A DNA stretch of 64,000 bases from Loktanella sp. SALINAS62 (GTDB lineage Bacteria > Pseudomonadota > Alphaproteobacteria > Rhodobacterales > Rhodobacteraceae). Positions within the stretch are counted from its first letter, which is position 1; each line of letters opens with the position of its first letter. The position numbers were made by a program, and so were the translations under genes. The notes below the pieces were generated by a model that saw only the letters and a program-made list of their open reading frames with translations, ran no database searches and was not told the origin of the DNA. Positions 46,248 to 54,872 of this stretch are shown in pieces. The DNA lies in the NCBI RefSeq assembly GCF_018263905.1, contig NZ_JAAFZU010000027.1, positions 104,289 through 168,288 of the forward strand, given 5' to 3'.

Positions 46248-47149
46248 CCCATGCAATTCAAGGCGTCCATTGCGCCGCAGCCACCCCCGTCACCGCCGAT
46301 GGTCGTCCCGATCTGGCCCTGTTCACCGCCCATTGCCGTGCGCTGCTGGACGAAGGCTGCCACGGCATCGCGCTCCTTGGCACGACCGGAGAGGCGAACA
46401 GCCTGGCCCACGCTGACCGCATGGCGCTGCTAGACGTAGCCATCGACGGTGGCATCGACGCAGGCGTGATGCTGCCCGGCACCTCTGCCCCTGCAATCCG
46501 GGACACGATACAACTGACCCGGCATGCGGTCGCGGCGAATGCCAAGGGCGTCGTGTTGCTGCCACCCTACTATTACAAGGGTGTCAGCGACGAAGGGCTC
46601 TTCCGCTTCTACGCCCGCGTAATTGAAGGAGTCGCGGACGACCGCCTGCGCGTGGTGCTGTATCACATCCCCCAAGTGACGCAGGTGCCGATCACGCATG
46701 ATCTGATCGATCGGCTGATGCGTGAATTTCCCGGTATCGTCGTGGGGATCAAGGACAGCGCAGGCGATATCGACCACATGGTCAGGCTTGTGCGCGACTT
46801 CCCCGATCTGGCCGTTCTGGCAGGCGCTGACCCGCTGATGCTGCCGCTGCTCCGCGCTGGCGGCGCTGGCTGCATCACCGCCACGTCAAACCTGCGCGCC
46901 GACGCGTTGCGGGATATTTGGGACAACTGGCAGGACGACAGCGCCGCCGATATCGTGCGCGCAGCACAGGACCGGATCGACGACTGGCGCGCCCTGACCA
47001 ACGCCTATGTACAACTGCCGACCGTCAAGGCGATGCTGGCCCGGTCGCGCGGCGACGACGGCTGGCTGAATGTGCTGCCGCCGCTCGTGCCCGTCACCGA
47101 CGAGGCCCGCGCCGACATCCACGCCCGCATGGCCGAACTGGAGCACTGA
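46244..47149 (+). CDS. DapA-family lyase/aldolase
   Basis: This is a 301-aa TIM-barrel of the dihydrodipicolinate synthase/N-acetylneuraminate lyase family. It has GTTGE (46-50), the Tyr of VVLYHIP (140) and the Schiff-base Lys of VGIKDSAGD (170). Such enzymes split or join 2-keto acids through the Lys. With a sialidase-like protein upstream and an alcohol dehydrogenase downstream, a 2-keto-3-deoxy acid aldolase that yields pyruvate and an aldehyde fits well. It is one of three DapA-family genes in this part of the window. Confidence 0.85.
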   Translation: MTHAIQGVHCAAATPVTADGRPDLALFTAHCRALLDEGCHGIALLGTTGEANSLAHADRMALLDVAIDGGIDAGVMLPGTSAPAIRDTIQLTRHAVAANAKGVVLLPPYYYKGVSDEGLFRFYARVIEGVADDRLRVVLYHIPQVTQVPITHDLIDRLMREFPGIVVGIKDSAGDIDHMVRLVRDFPDLAVLAGADPLMLPLLRAGGAGCITATSNLRADALRDIWDNWQDDSAADIVRAAQDRIDDWRALTNAYVQLPTVKAMLARSRGDDGWLNVLPPLVPVTDEARADIHARMAELEH

Positions 47150-47150
47150 C

Positions 47151-48248
47151 ATGGACCTTGCTCGCCCCATCACCCTGCACTTGCCCAAAAGGGTCGAAGT
47201 CGGCCAAGGCACCGCCGCGCAGCTTGGACTTTGGGCCAAAGGCTTTGACCGCGTGCTGGTCCTGTGTTCCCGCTCGACGCAGGCAATGATCGACCAATTG
47301 GGCCTTTCCACGCCGCCTGCGTCGCATGTGGTTCCGCCCGAACCAAAGGACAAAGACCTTGCAGCCGCCATCGACACCGCGCGAAAGGTACGACCCGACC
47401 TGATCGTCGGCCTTGGCGGCGGATCGGTCATGGACATAGCAAAGCTGGTCGCGGTCCTGTGGGGCAGCGATCATGCGCTGTCGAACATCGGCGGTGCGGA
47501 CAAGGTCACCGCCCGCTACTCTGCCATTGCCCAAGTTCCCACGACTGCTGGCACCGGGTCCGAAGGCGGCATTCGCGCGCTCTTCACCTCGACCGACACC
47601 GGTATGAAAGTGGCCGTCGAAAGCGCGCTGATGCTGGCCGATTTGGCAATCCTAGACCCCGACCTGACGATGGGCATGCCGCCCGCGATCACCGCTGCTA
47701 CGGGCGTGGACGCGCTGGCGCATTGCGTCGAAGGATTTACCTCCAAGCGGTCGCACCCGCTGATCGACGGTTATGCGCGCCAGGGGATTGCGCTGACCGG
47801 GCGCTATCTGGCGCGCGCCGTGCAGGACGGATCGGACCCCGAGGCACGGTCGGCCATGCTACTGGCGTCCTTTTATGGCGGACTGTGCCTTGGCCCCGTG
47901 AACACGACCGCCGGGCACGCCGTGGCTTATCCTTTGGGGACTCACGCCGGCCTGCCGCACGGGCTGGCCAACGCATTGGTGTTCCCGCACGTGCTGGCCT
48001 TCAACGCGCCCGCCGCGCCGGAAAAGACCGCCGAGATTGTCACGAGTCTTGGCGCGCGCAGTGCCGAGGCAACCGTTGACTGGTGCCGCTCTCTTGGCAT
48101 CGACATGTCGCTGAAAAGCCATGGGATATCAGATTCGCAACTGTCCGCTTTTGCCAAAGAGGCGCACGGCATCCGCCGTCTGATGGACTGGAACCCGCGC
48201 GAAGCGAGTGTCGCTGACATCGAAGCAATCTATCGCGCGGCTTATTGA
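47151..48248 (+). CDS. Iron-containing alcohol dehydrogenase
   Basis: This 365-aa group III alcohol dehydrogenase has GLGGGSVMDIAKLVA for NAD, PTTAGTGSEGG, and metal ligands in TGVDALAHCVEGF, NTTAGHAVAYPLG and LPHGLANAL. It starts one base after the lyase stop and ends convergent with the GntR gene (7-bp overlap). It may reduce the aldehyde released by the lyase or oxidise an alcohol sugar; maleylacetate reductase is a related activity. It is distinct from the member at 20544. Confidence 0.87.
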   Translation: MDLARPITLHLPKRVEVGQGTAAQLGLWAKGFDRVLVLCSRSTQAMIDQLGLSTPPASHVVPPEPKDKDLAAAIDTARKVRPDLIVGLGGGSVMDIAKLVAVLWGSDHALSNIGGADKVTARYSAIAQVPTTAGTGSEGGIRALFTSTDTGMKVAVESALMLADLAILDPDLTMGMPPAITAATGVDALAHCVEGFTSKRSHPLIDGYARQGIALTGRYLARAVQDGSDPEARSAMLLASFYGGLCLGPVNTTAGHAVAYPLGTHAGLPHGLANALVFPHVLAFNAPAAPEKTAEIVTSLGARSAEATVDWCRSLGIDMSLKSHGISDSQLSAFAKEAHGIRRLMDWNPREASVADIEAIYRAAY

Positions 48249-48925
48249 TCCAGCGCCCGCGCGCGCGACCCTTCCAGATGCAGCCGCATTTCTGTCCGGG
48301 CGGTGTCTCCGTCTCCGTCACGAATTGCGGCGAAGATCCGGCCGTGTTCGTCAAAGACGTGCTCCAACCCCGCCGGGACGATCTTAAGTGACGCGCCGTG
48401 CCGGCGCATGCCGACGGCGATGTGATCCTTCAACTCCTCCATCGACATGGCAAAATAGCGGTTACCGCTCGCCCGCGCGATAGCCAGATGGAATGCGAAA
48501 TCAGCGTCTTCTCGGTGATGCGCGGCGCGGGTCGCCTGCCCGAGAAGGTCAAGGGCGGCCACGATTTCTGTCAGTGCCGCGGGTGTCTTCTCGCGGGCTG
48601 CAGCTGCCGCCGCTTCGGGTTCGATGGCCAGCCTGAACGCATAGCAAGCCGCCAGATCGCGGGTGCCCTCGGGCCGTCCAAAGCCCAGCGGCGCGCGCAA
48701 GCCGGACTGCCGCACAAATGTGCCGGACCCTTGCCGGGCCTGCACTAACCCCTGTTCGGCCAGCCGCCGCAAAGCTTCTCGCAAAACGGGGCGAGAGATG
48801 TCGAGCTCTGCCGCCAGCGCATGTTCGGTCGGCAGCCTTTCCCCGTCGGCATAGGCCCCCGATCGGATCGCGCGGAACAAGCGGTCATAGGCCGCATCGG
48901 CAAGTGAGGGGCGCCGCGCCTTCAT
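48242..48925 (-). CDS. GntR/FCD-family transcriptional regulator
   Basis: This is a 227-aa regulator with a winged helix (ERLPTEHALAAELDISRPVLREALRRL region) and an FCD domain (FHLAIARASGN). The start at 48925 overlaps the stop of the DUF1537 kinase gene (ATGA). It is the last gene of the long minus-strand operon and lies end to end with the plus-strand sialidase-like operon. The paired TTG-N-CAA repeats before that operon are likely targets. Confidence 0.87.
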   Translation of the reverse strand: MKARRPSLADAAYDRLFRAIRSGAYADGERLPTEHALAAELDISRPVLREALRRLAEQGLVQARQGSGTFVRQSGLRAPLGFGRPEGTRDLAACYAFRLAIEPEAAAAAAREKTPAALTEIVAALDLLGQATRAAHHREDADFAFHLAIARASGNRYFAMSMEELKDHIAVGMRRHGASLKIVPAGLEHVFDEHGRIFAAIRDGDGDTARTEMRLHLEGSRARALDQ

Positions 48926-49884
48926 GCGACAAGCCTGCACAGCGCGTCGGGCGCGCCAAAGCCACCGGATTTCGTGACGATCAACCGCCCCGCCGCGTCG
49001 CGCGACACTGGCAGACCTGGTAACGCTTCTCCGGTCACGTGCAACAGGTGCACACCCAGCGCGTCCAAGACCGCCTCTGCCGTGGCACCGCCAGACACGA
49101 CGAGCGCGTCTATCGCAGCAGCGCGAGAAGCGATCCCGTCGGCGAAACGGCGCGTTACCGCGCCCAGCGGCAGGCCGGCGATGTCGGTCGCATGGACCAG
49201 TCCGCCACCGCCCGGTGGCACCTGTCCACCGGGTGCTGTTTCGCAATCCAGTCCCGACGCCTGCAGCGCCGCAATCTGTGCCAACGTGATCGGGTCCTGC
49301 GACCCGATGGCGAACAGCATGAGCCCTGGCAACGGCAAGTCGATGACGGTTGGAGCTGCGCCCATGCGCTGCGCCAAGACCTGCGCCAGCCCGCGCGCAC
49401 CGACCGGCAAGGCACCCGGGTCGGCATCCAGCGCCGCCGCGATGTCTGTTTTGGTTGCGGCATCCGGCGCAATGGCCTGTGGGCCTAGAACATCCGCAAT
49501 CATGATCGGCCGGTCCACGCCGAACCCCTGCACCGCGCCGTCGCGCACGATCCGCCCCATGTCGGGCAAGGCAGGCAGCAAAAGGGGTCGGCCGGGCATC
49601 GCACGCAGCTCTGCCCTGATGTTACCTTTTAAGCGCGAGTCGACTTTCTTCATCAGCGCGGCCCCGTCAGGCACCATCGCCATGATCTTTGCCACGGTCC
49701 GCGCAGCCGTGTCGGCGTCACACTCGCGGCTACGGGTCGAGACCGCGACGATCCGTTTCCCGTAGTCCAACGCCGCTTGAAACGCATCTGGACCAGTCGC
49801 CACGACAGCCCCCAACGCGGCAAACGGGGCGGCTGCATCCAGCGCCCCGGTCAGATCGTCCGCCACAATTATCAAGTCCGGCAC
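48922..49884 (-). CDS. Short DUF1537 (four-carbon acid sugar kinase) family protein
   Basis: The product is 320 aa against about 410-470 for most of the family, OtnK in this window being 411. It keeps the N-terminal VADDLTGALDAAAPF, KKVDSRLKGNIRAEL, the C-terminal VVSGGATAEAVLDALG and the final VTKSGGFGAPD. The shortage falls in the middle, between substrate and nucleotide domains. DUF1537 kinases phosphorylate D-threonate, D-erythronate or oxotetronates at O-4. The start is GTG after GGAGG. Together with the PdxA2 gene in the convergent operon it could convert a tetronate to DHAP. Whether the short form is active is open. Confidence 0.78.
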   Translation of the reverse strand: MPDLIIVADDLTGALDAAAPFAALGAVVATGPDAFQAALDYGKRIVAVSTRSRECDADTAARTVAKIMAMVPDGAALMKKVDSRLKGNIRAELRAMPGRPLLLPALPDMGRIVRDGAVQGFGVDRPIMIADVLGPQAIAPDAATKTDIAAALDADPGALPVGARGLAQVLAQRMGAAPTVIDLPLPGLMLFAIGSQDPITLAQIAALQASGLDCETAPGGQVPPGGGGLVHATDIAGLPLGAVTRRFADGIASRAAAIDALVVSGGATAEAVLDALGVHLLHVTGEALPGLPVSRDAAGRLIVTKSGGFGAPDALCRLVA

Positions 49885-49937
49885 AGCGCCCTCCGATTGG
49901 CGTGCACCTTAAACGGACTGTGACATTGTGCCAGCCC

Positions 49938-50693
49938 TTAGCCCATCAATGTGCCACCATTTGCGTTCAATGTGGCCCCCGTGATGAACCCCGACGCAGG
50001 CGACGCAAGGAACAGCACCGTGTCCGCGATCTCTGTGTCCGAACCCAGCCGACCCATCGGCACCTTGGCCAACACCTGCGCGCGGTAGGCAATGTCCCAC
50101 TGGTCGGTCATGTCGGTCTGGATCGGACCAGGGCAGACCGCGTTCACGCGGATACCGTGCAGCGCAAATTCGCGCGCAAAGTGCATGACAAGGTAATTCA
50201 CAGCGGCCTTGGACGCGCCATAGGCGGGCGACGCATTGGGATGAGGCGCCTTCGACGCAGAGGAACTGACGCTGACGATTCGCCCGGTCCTTGCAGCCAT
50301 CATGTGAGGCAGGACGGCCCGGCACAGATGCAACGTGCCGTTCAGGTTCACGTCCAACATCCGCTGCCAGTCGTCCAGTGCCAAGTCCAAGGTGCTGATG
50401 CGCTGGTTCATACCCGCGTTGCAGACCGCAATGTCGATCCGTCCGAACCGATCCATCGCCGCCGTCGCCATCCGGGCCGACACGTCGGGGTCCGAGATAT
50501 CGCCAAAGATGGCCACGGCATCGCGACCCGTCGCTTGAACCGCAGCAAGCGTGTCATCCAGCGCCCCGTCCCGCGACGCCCCAAGCACGAGGTCCGCACC
50601 CGCCTGTGCCAGCCGCACCGCGACCGCGCGACCGATGCCACGGCTTGCCCCACTGATGATCGCGACCTGCCCGGTCAGATCACTGCCGCTCAC
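49938..50693 (-). CDS. SDR-family NAD(P)-dependent oxidoreductase
   Basis: This 251-aa classical SDR has GASRGIGRA, CNAGMN, the catalytic SVSSSASKAPH Ser and YGASKAA (YxxxK), and the C-terminal NANGGTLMG. The start is GTG at 50693 with GAGGA in front, 10 bp after the stop of the dehydratase gene. It resembles 3-oxoacyl reductase and sugar dehydrogenase-type SDRs; in this operon oxidation of a sugar or a sugar acid is likely. Confidence 0.84.
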   Translation of the reverse strand: MSGSDLTGQVAIISGASRGIGRAVAVRLAQAGADLVLGASRDGALDDTLAAVQATGRDAVAIFGDISDPDVSARMATAAMDRFGRIDIAVCNAGMNQRISTLDLALDDWQRMLDVNLNGTLHLCRAVLPHMMAARTGRIVSVSSSASKAPHPNASPAYGASKAAVNYLVMHFAREFALHGIRVNAVCPGPIQTDMTDQWDIAYRAQVLAKVPMGRLGSDTEIADTVLFLASPASGFITGATLNANGGTLMG

Positions 50694-50703
50694 CCTGCCA
50701 TCC

Positions 50704-51609
50704 TCAGCTACGGCCTTCGATCAAGGCGGCCATCATCTGGCTTTCCTCCTCGGTCAGATCGGTCAGCGGCGACCGCACGGAACCCGTGTCAAACCCGCGC
50801 AGCCGCACACCGGCCTTCACGGCGGATACGGCATAGCCTGACTTGCGGTCGCGGATCGCGGCGAAAGGATAATAAAATTCCTGCAGCATCTTGTGACAGG
50901 TCGCATCATCGCCCGATGTAAAGGCGGCGTGGAACGCCAGCGCCGTTTCAGGCACAAAGTTGAAAACGGCGGACGAATAAGTGTCCACCCCCGCCCCGCG
51001 ATAGGCCTGCGCAAACAGCTCGTGCGTGGGCATACCGCCGATATAGGCCAACCGGTCGCCCAGACCGACCGTAATGCGCTTGACCGTATCGATGTCGCCG
51101 GTTCCGTCCTTGAACCCGATCAGGTTGGGGCAGTTGTCGGCTAGCCGGGCCAGTGTTTCCGCCTTCACGACCGACTGGCCCCGGTTGTAGACGATGACGC
51201 CCATGTCAGTGGACCGGCAGACCGCACGGATATGGGCCTCAATCCCATCCTGGGGCGCGCCGATCAGGTAATGCGGCAATAGCAGGATACCGTCGCCGCC
51301 CGCCGCCTCGATCCCCTGTGCAAGGTCACAGGCCATACGCGTACCATAGCCGCATCCGGCGATAACCGGGGCGTCGGGCTGGGCTTCGCGGGCGGTTTTG
51401 ACCACGGCGATCACCTCATCCGGGGTCAGGGAAAACATCTCTCCGGTGCCGCCCGCGACAATCAAGCCCGCAACGGGATGGGCGGACAGCCAGTCAAGAT
51501 GCGCGCGGAACGGACCGGGCGCAAAGCGATCTTCTGCGTCGAAGGGTGTAACCGGGAACGACAGCAGGCCGGACCGAATTACGTCGCGCAGCTCAGTAGG
51601 GGACATCAT
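50704..51609 (-). CDS. kdgD: 5-dehydro-4-deoxyglucarate dehydratase (KdgD-like, DapA family)
   Basis: This is a 301-aa DapA-family protein. It has GLLSFPVTPFD at the N-terminus, AGGTGEMFSLT, Tyr141 (VIVYNRG), Lys167 (IGFKDGTGD), and GVDTYSSAVFNFVPETAL and the stretch YAVSAVKAGVRLRG that resemble KdgD. KdgD converts 5-dehydro-4-deoxyglucarate to 2-oxoglutarate semialdehyde and CO2; the enzyme for the next step is encoded at 53336 in the same operon. The ATG at 51609 has GGAG with an 8-nt spacer. The symbol rests on remembered family patterns, not on a database match. Confidence 0.75.
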   Translation of the reverse strand: MMSPTELRDVIRSGLLSFPVTPFDAEDRFAPGPFRAHLDWLSAHPVAGLIVAGGTGEMFSLTPDEVIAVVKTAREAQPDAPVIAGCGYGTRMACDLAQGIEAAGGDGILLLPHYLIGAPQDGIEAHIRAVCRSTDMGVIVYNRGQSVVKAETLARLADNCPNLIGFKDGTGDIDTVKRITVGLGDRLAYIGGMPTHELFAQAYRGAGVDTYSSAVFNFVPETALAFHAAFTSGDDATCHKMLQEFYYPFAAIRDRKSGYAVSAVKAGVRLRGFDTGSVRSPLTDLTEEESQMMAALIEGRS

Positions 51610-51621
51610 TGGATTGGCTCC

Positions 51622-52614
51622 TTAACAATAATCTTCGGGACCGACCTGTTGGGCCGGAGAGTAGCGTGCGCCGTGGCACCAGCCGACGGGCATTCGGCGG
51701 TCGATTTCGACCAGCAGGTCAGCGTCCAGCGGCGCGCGCGCACCGGCGATCAGGTCCAGCAGATGGGCGACAGAACGTGTACCGGGAATCGCCAACACAT
51801 GATCGCCCTGCGCCAGCGTCCAGCCGATGGCCAGCGCAGCACAGGGCAAGCCTGCCTCTGCCGCCAAGTCCCGCAAGGGTTGGCTGGCAGAGATGTTGCG
51901 CTGCAGGTTCGCACCCGTAAAACGCGGATTGGTTTTCAAAAAGGCCGATGTCTCGACACGATCGGCATCCGGCGGTGCGTCCGTCAGCAATCCGCGCCCG
52001 ACCGGAGAGAACGCGACCAGCGCCGCCCCTGTTGCGGCACAGCTTTGCCGCAGACCAAGATCGGGCTGCCGCGTTTGCAGCGAGTATTCGGACTGCACGG
52101 CAGCGACCGGATGGATCGCCGCCGCCCGCGCCAGCGAGGTCGGCGCGATTTCTGAAAAACCAAAGCCGCCGATCTTGCCCTCTTGCTGAAGGGCCGCGAG
52201 CGTTTCCGTCACGGCCTCGATCGGGGTCCGGGAATCGCGGCGGTGGACGTAGAACAGATCGACCTGTTCGACACAAAGCCGTTTCAGGCTGGCTTCCAGT
52301 TCGGATCGAAGATGCGCGTCAGAATTGTCGAAGACGCGTTTGCCATCCGCGTCCTTGGTGATCCCCGCCTTGGTCGCGATCCGCAGATCACCCTGCCCCC
52401 GGTCGGTAATCCAGCGGCCAATGATCGCCTCGGAAAGGCCTGCGCCGTAGACATTCGATGTGTCCAGATGGTCGATGCCGCCGTCGCGGGCGGCATCGAG
52501 AATGGCAAAGCTTTCGGCTTCGGTCGCGGGACCGTAGAACCCCGCGAACGACATGGCCCCGACCCCTATAGCAGAGACCTCTGGACCGGAGCGACCGAAA
52601 GCGCGGCGGATCAC
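51622..52614 (-). CDS. Aldo/keto reductase
   Basis: This is a 330-aa aldo/keto reductase of the bacterial AKR11-13-like group. It has DTSNVYGAGLSEAIIGRW (Asp and Tyr of the tetrad), TKAGI (Lys), VDLFYVHRRD (His) and the NADP-binding FSPVGRGLLTD. It starts at GTG (52614), overlapping the stop of the RraA-like gene by 4 bp. It may oxidise a sugar to its lactone or reduce a keto intermediate; the exact substrate is unknown. Confidence 0.85.
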   Translation of the reverse strand: MIRRAFGRSGPEVSAIGVGAMSFAGFYGPATEAESFAILDAARDGGIDHLDTSNVYGAGLSEAIIGRWITDRGQGDLRIATKAGITKDADGKRVFDNSDAHLRSELEASLKRLCVEQVDLFYVHRRDSRTPIEAVTETLAALQQEGKIGGFGFSEIAPTSLARAAAIHPVAAVQSEYSLQTRQPDLGLRQSCAATGAALVAFSPVGRGLLTDAPPDADRVETSAFLKTNPRFTGANLQRNISASQPLRDLAAEAGLPCAALAIGWTLAQGDHVLAIPGTRSVAHLLDLIAGARAPLDADLLVEIDRRMPVGWCHGARYSPAQQVGPEDYC

Positions 52615-53321
52615 CGACCCTTGGCCTTACGCCATGCGTCAAAGTCGGTCGCGTGTTCGTCCATCGTGCGGGGATAGAGGCCAATGATGCTGACGCCATC
52701 CTTGACGCGGTCGACCACAAAATCCTCGTAAACCGTCATCTCGAACGCCTCGTCCGCGATGTCATCGGCGATGTCCTGCGGGATGACGATGACGCAGTCG
52801 GCGTCGCCCACAATGATGTCGCCCGGAAAGACGGGGGCATCGCCGCAGCCGATGGGTTCGTTGATGCCGATGGCCTCGTTCGTGGTCAGGTTCGTCGGGC
52901 TGGACGGGCGATTATGATAGGCCGGAATGTCCAATTCTGCGATCACCGCCGCGTCGCGGAAACCGCCATCGGTGACAACCCCTGCCCCGCCGCGCACCAT
53001 CAGACGTGTGATGAGGATGTCCCCGGCAGAGGCTGCCGTGGCGCTTTTGCGGCTGTCCATCACCAGCACGTGGCCTTTTGGGCATTGCTCGATGGCGACA
53101 CGCTGGGGGTGTTCGGGATTGCGAAATTCGACAAGCTGGTTGCGATCCTCGCGGGCGGGCATGTAGCGCAGCGTATAGGCTGGGCCGACCATGTTCTTGC
53201 CCTTCCAGCCGACCGGGTTCACGCCCTGGATCACCTGGCTGCGCAAACCGCGCTTATAAAGCGCGGTCGCAAGGGTCGCGACCGACACGTCCATCAGCTT
53301 TTCACGGGTTTCCTGTTTCAT
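52611..53321 (-). CDS. RraA-like protein (ribonuclease regulator / HMG-aldolase family)
   Basis: The product is 236 aa from the ATG at 53321 (242 aa if the GTG at 53339, which overlaps the dehydrogenase stop, is used). It has the RraA fold blocks GPAYTLRY, GHVLVMDSRKS, MVRGGAGVVTDGGFRD with the conserved Arg-Asp, and GDIIVGDADCVIVIP. Family members act as RNase E inhibitors or as 4-hydroxy-4-methyl-2-oxoglutarate/oxaloacetate aldolases. The longer members in sugar-acid operons most likely act on 2-keto acids. In this operon an enzymatic role is more likely than RNase control. Confidence 0.8.
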   Translation of the reverse strand: MKQETREKLMDVSVATLATALYKRGLRSQVIQGVNPVGWKGKNMVGPAYTLRYMPAREDRNQLVEFRNPEHPQRVAIEQCPKGHVLVMDSRKSATAASAGDILITRLMVRGGAGVVTDGGFRDAAVIAELDIPAYHNRPSSPTNLTTNEAIGINEPIGCGDAPVFPGDIIVGDADCVIVIPQDIADDIADEAFEMTVYEDFVVDRVKDGVSIIGLYPRTMDEHATDFDAWRKAKGR

Positions 53322-53335
53322 GGGTGTTCTCGCTT

Positions 53336-54853
53336 TCACTTCAAATCGTCCGGCAGCACGGCACCGGGCAGGTTCTGGTAGCAGACAGGGCGCAGGAACC
53401 GACGGATCGACAGGGTGCCGACACTGGTTGCGCCAAAGTTGGTGGACGCAGGGTATGGACCGCCATGGACCATCGTGTCAGCGACCTCGACCCCCGTCGG
53501 GAACCCGTTGGCAAGGATCCGGCCAGCCTTGCGTTCGAGGATCGGCAGCAGATCCTTTGCTGTTTTGGAATCGCCGTCGTCCATATGCAGCGTGATCGTC
53601 AGCTGGCCCTTCAGCGACCGGGCGATCCGCTCGATCTGCGCCGCGTCCTTGCAGCGCACGATAAGGCCGACAGGACCAAAAACCTCTTCCGACAGGTGAT
53701 CGTTGCTCAGCCATGTGTCGGCATCGGTTTCGAACAGGAACGGTGTGGCACTGCGATCCACTGGTTCGGACACAAAGACCGAAGCCACGTTGGTGCTGTC
53801 CGCCATCGCCTGCGCACCGCCCTTATAGGCTGCGGCGATGCCATCGGTCAGCATGGTCTGTGGTGCCATGTCCTGCAACGCGGCCTTGGCGGCGTCGCGC
53901 ATCGTGTCGGCATCGGCGCCATCCAGAACAACCGCGATGCCGGGGTTGGTGCAGAACTGCCCCGCGCCCATCGTCAGCGAACCGGCCCAGCCTTTTCCCA
54001 GTTCCGCCGCGCGCGCGCCCATGGCTGCGGGCAGGCAGAACATCGGATTCACGCTGCCGAGCTCCCCGAAGAACGGGATCGGTTCGTCCCGCTGTGCGCA
54101 CAGATCGAACAACGCACGACCGCCTCCCAGCGATCCGGTAAAGCCGACGGCCTTGATCAGCGGATGCTGGACAAGCGCCGTGCCGACGTCGCGCTTGCCG
54201 CCCTGAATCAGGCTGAACACACCCTTGGGCATGCCTGTCTTTTCGATGGCGGCAAGGATCGCCTCGGCTACGATTTCGCCTGTGCCGGGGTGGGCAGAGT
54301 GTCCCTTTACGACGACTGGGCAACCGGCAGCAAGCGCAGCGGCGGTATCACCACCAGCGGTCGAGAACGCGAGCGGGAAGTTTGAAGCGCCAAATACGGC
54401 TACAGGACCGATCGGGCGCTGGATCATCAGGAGTTCCGGACGCGGCAGGGGCGCGCGGTCAGGCAGGGCTTCGTCGTGACGGCGGTCAAGGTAGGCCCCG
54501 TCGCAGATGTGGCTGGCGAACAGGCGCAGCTGACCGACGGTGCGGCCTCGCTCGCCTTGCAGACGCGCCTCTGGCAGGCCGGTTTCGGATGCACCGATAG
54601 CGGTGATCTGCTCTGCGCGCGCGTCGATTTCATCGGCGATGGCGTCGAGAAAGGCGGCACGGTCTTCACGGCTTGAATAGCCGTAGGATTCGAACGCTTC
54701 TTCGGCGGCGACGCAGGCACGATCCACCAGACCGGGCGTGCCGACGAAATAGTCATGTGCATCGCCGTGGGCGGGTTCAGACCGGAACGTCGTGTCGCCC
54801 GCGACCCAATCCCCCGCGATCAGGTGTTTTCCATGAGGGATGAAGTTTGACAT
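53336..54853 (-). CDS. NADP-type aldehyde dehydrogenase, 2-oxoglutarate semialdehyde dehydrogenase-like
   Basis: This 505-aa aldehyde dehydrogenase has the catalytic Cys301 (GAGQFCTNPG) and Glu264 (FFGELGSVNP), with the cofactor loop VVKGHSAHPGTGE. The N-terminal form, the GQFCTNPG motif and the length fit the 2,5-dioxovalerate (ketoglutarate semialdehyde) dehydrogenase group. It would finish both the KdgD route in its own operon and the XylD-XylX route at 15.6-19.7 kb, where no such dehydrogenase is present. The product is 2-oxoglutarate. Confidence 0.83.
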   Translation of the reverse strand: MSNFIPHGKHLIAGDWVAGDTTFRSEPAHGDAHDYFVGTPGLVDRACVAAEEAFESYGYSSREDRAAFLDAIADEIDARAEQITAIGASETGLPEARLQGERGRTVGQLRLFASHICDGAYLDRRHDEALPDRAPLPRPELLMIQRPIGPVAVFGASNFPLAFSTAGGDTAAALAAGCPVVVKGHSAHPGTGEIVAEAILAAIEKTGMPKGVFSLIQGGKRDVGTALVQHPLIKAVGFTGSLGGGRALFDLCAQRDEPIPFFGELGSVNPMFCLPAAMGARAAELGKGWAGSLTMGAGQFCTNPGIAVVLDGADADTMRDAAKAALQDMAPQTMLTDGIAAAYKGGAQAMADSTNVASVFVSEPVDRSATPFLFETDADTWLSNDHLSEEVFGPVGLIVRCKDAAQIERIARSLKGQLTITLHMDDGDSKTAKDLLPILERKAGRILANGFPTGVEVADTMVHGGPYPASTNFGATSVGTLSIRRFLRPVCYQNLPGAVLPDDLK

Positions 54854-54872
54854 GTCGTCTCCTTTAGTATGC

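Noticed and set aside
53078-54385. Long plus-strand frame opposite the semialdehyde dehydrogenase
   Set aside because: Antisense to a gene with intact catalytic Cys and Glu; no ribosome site.
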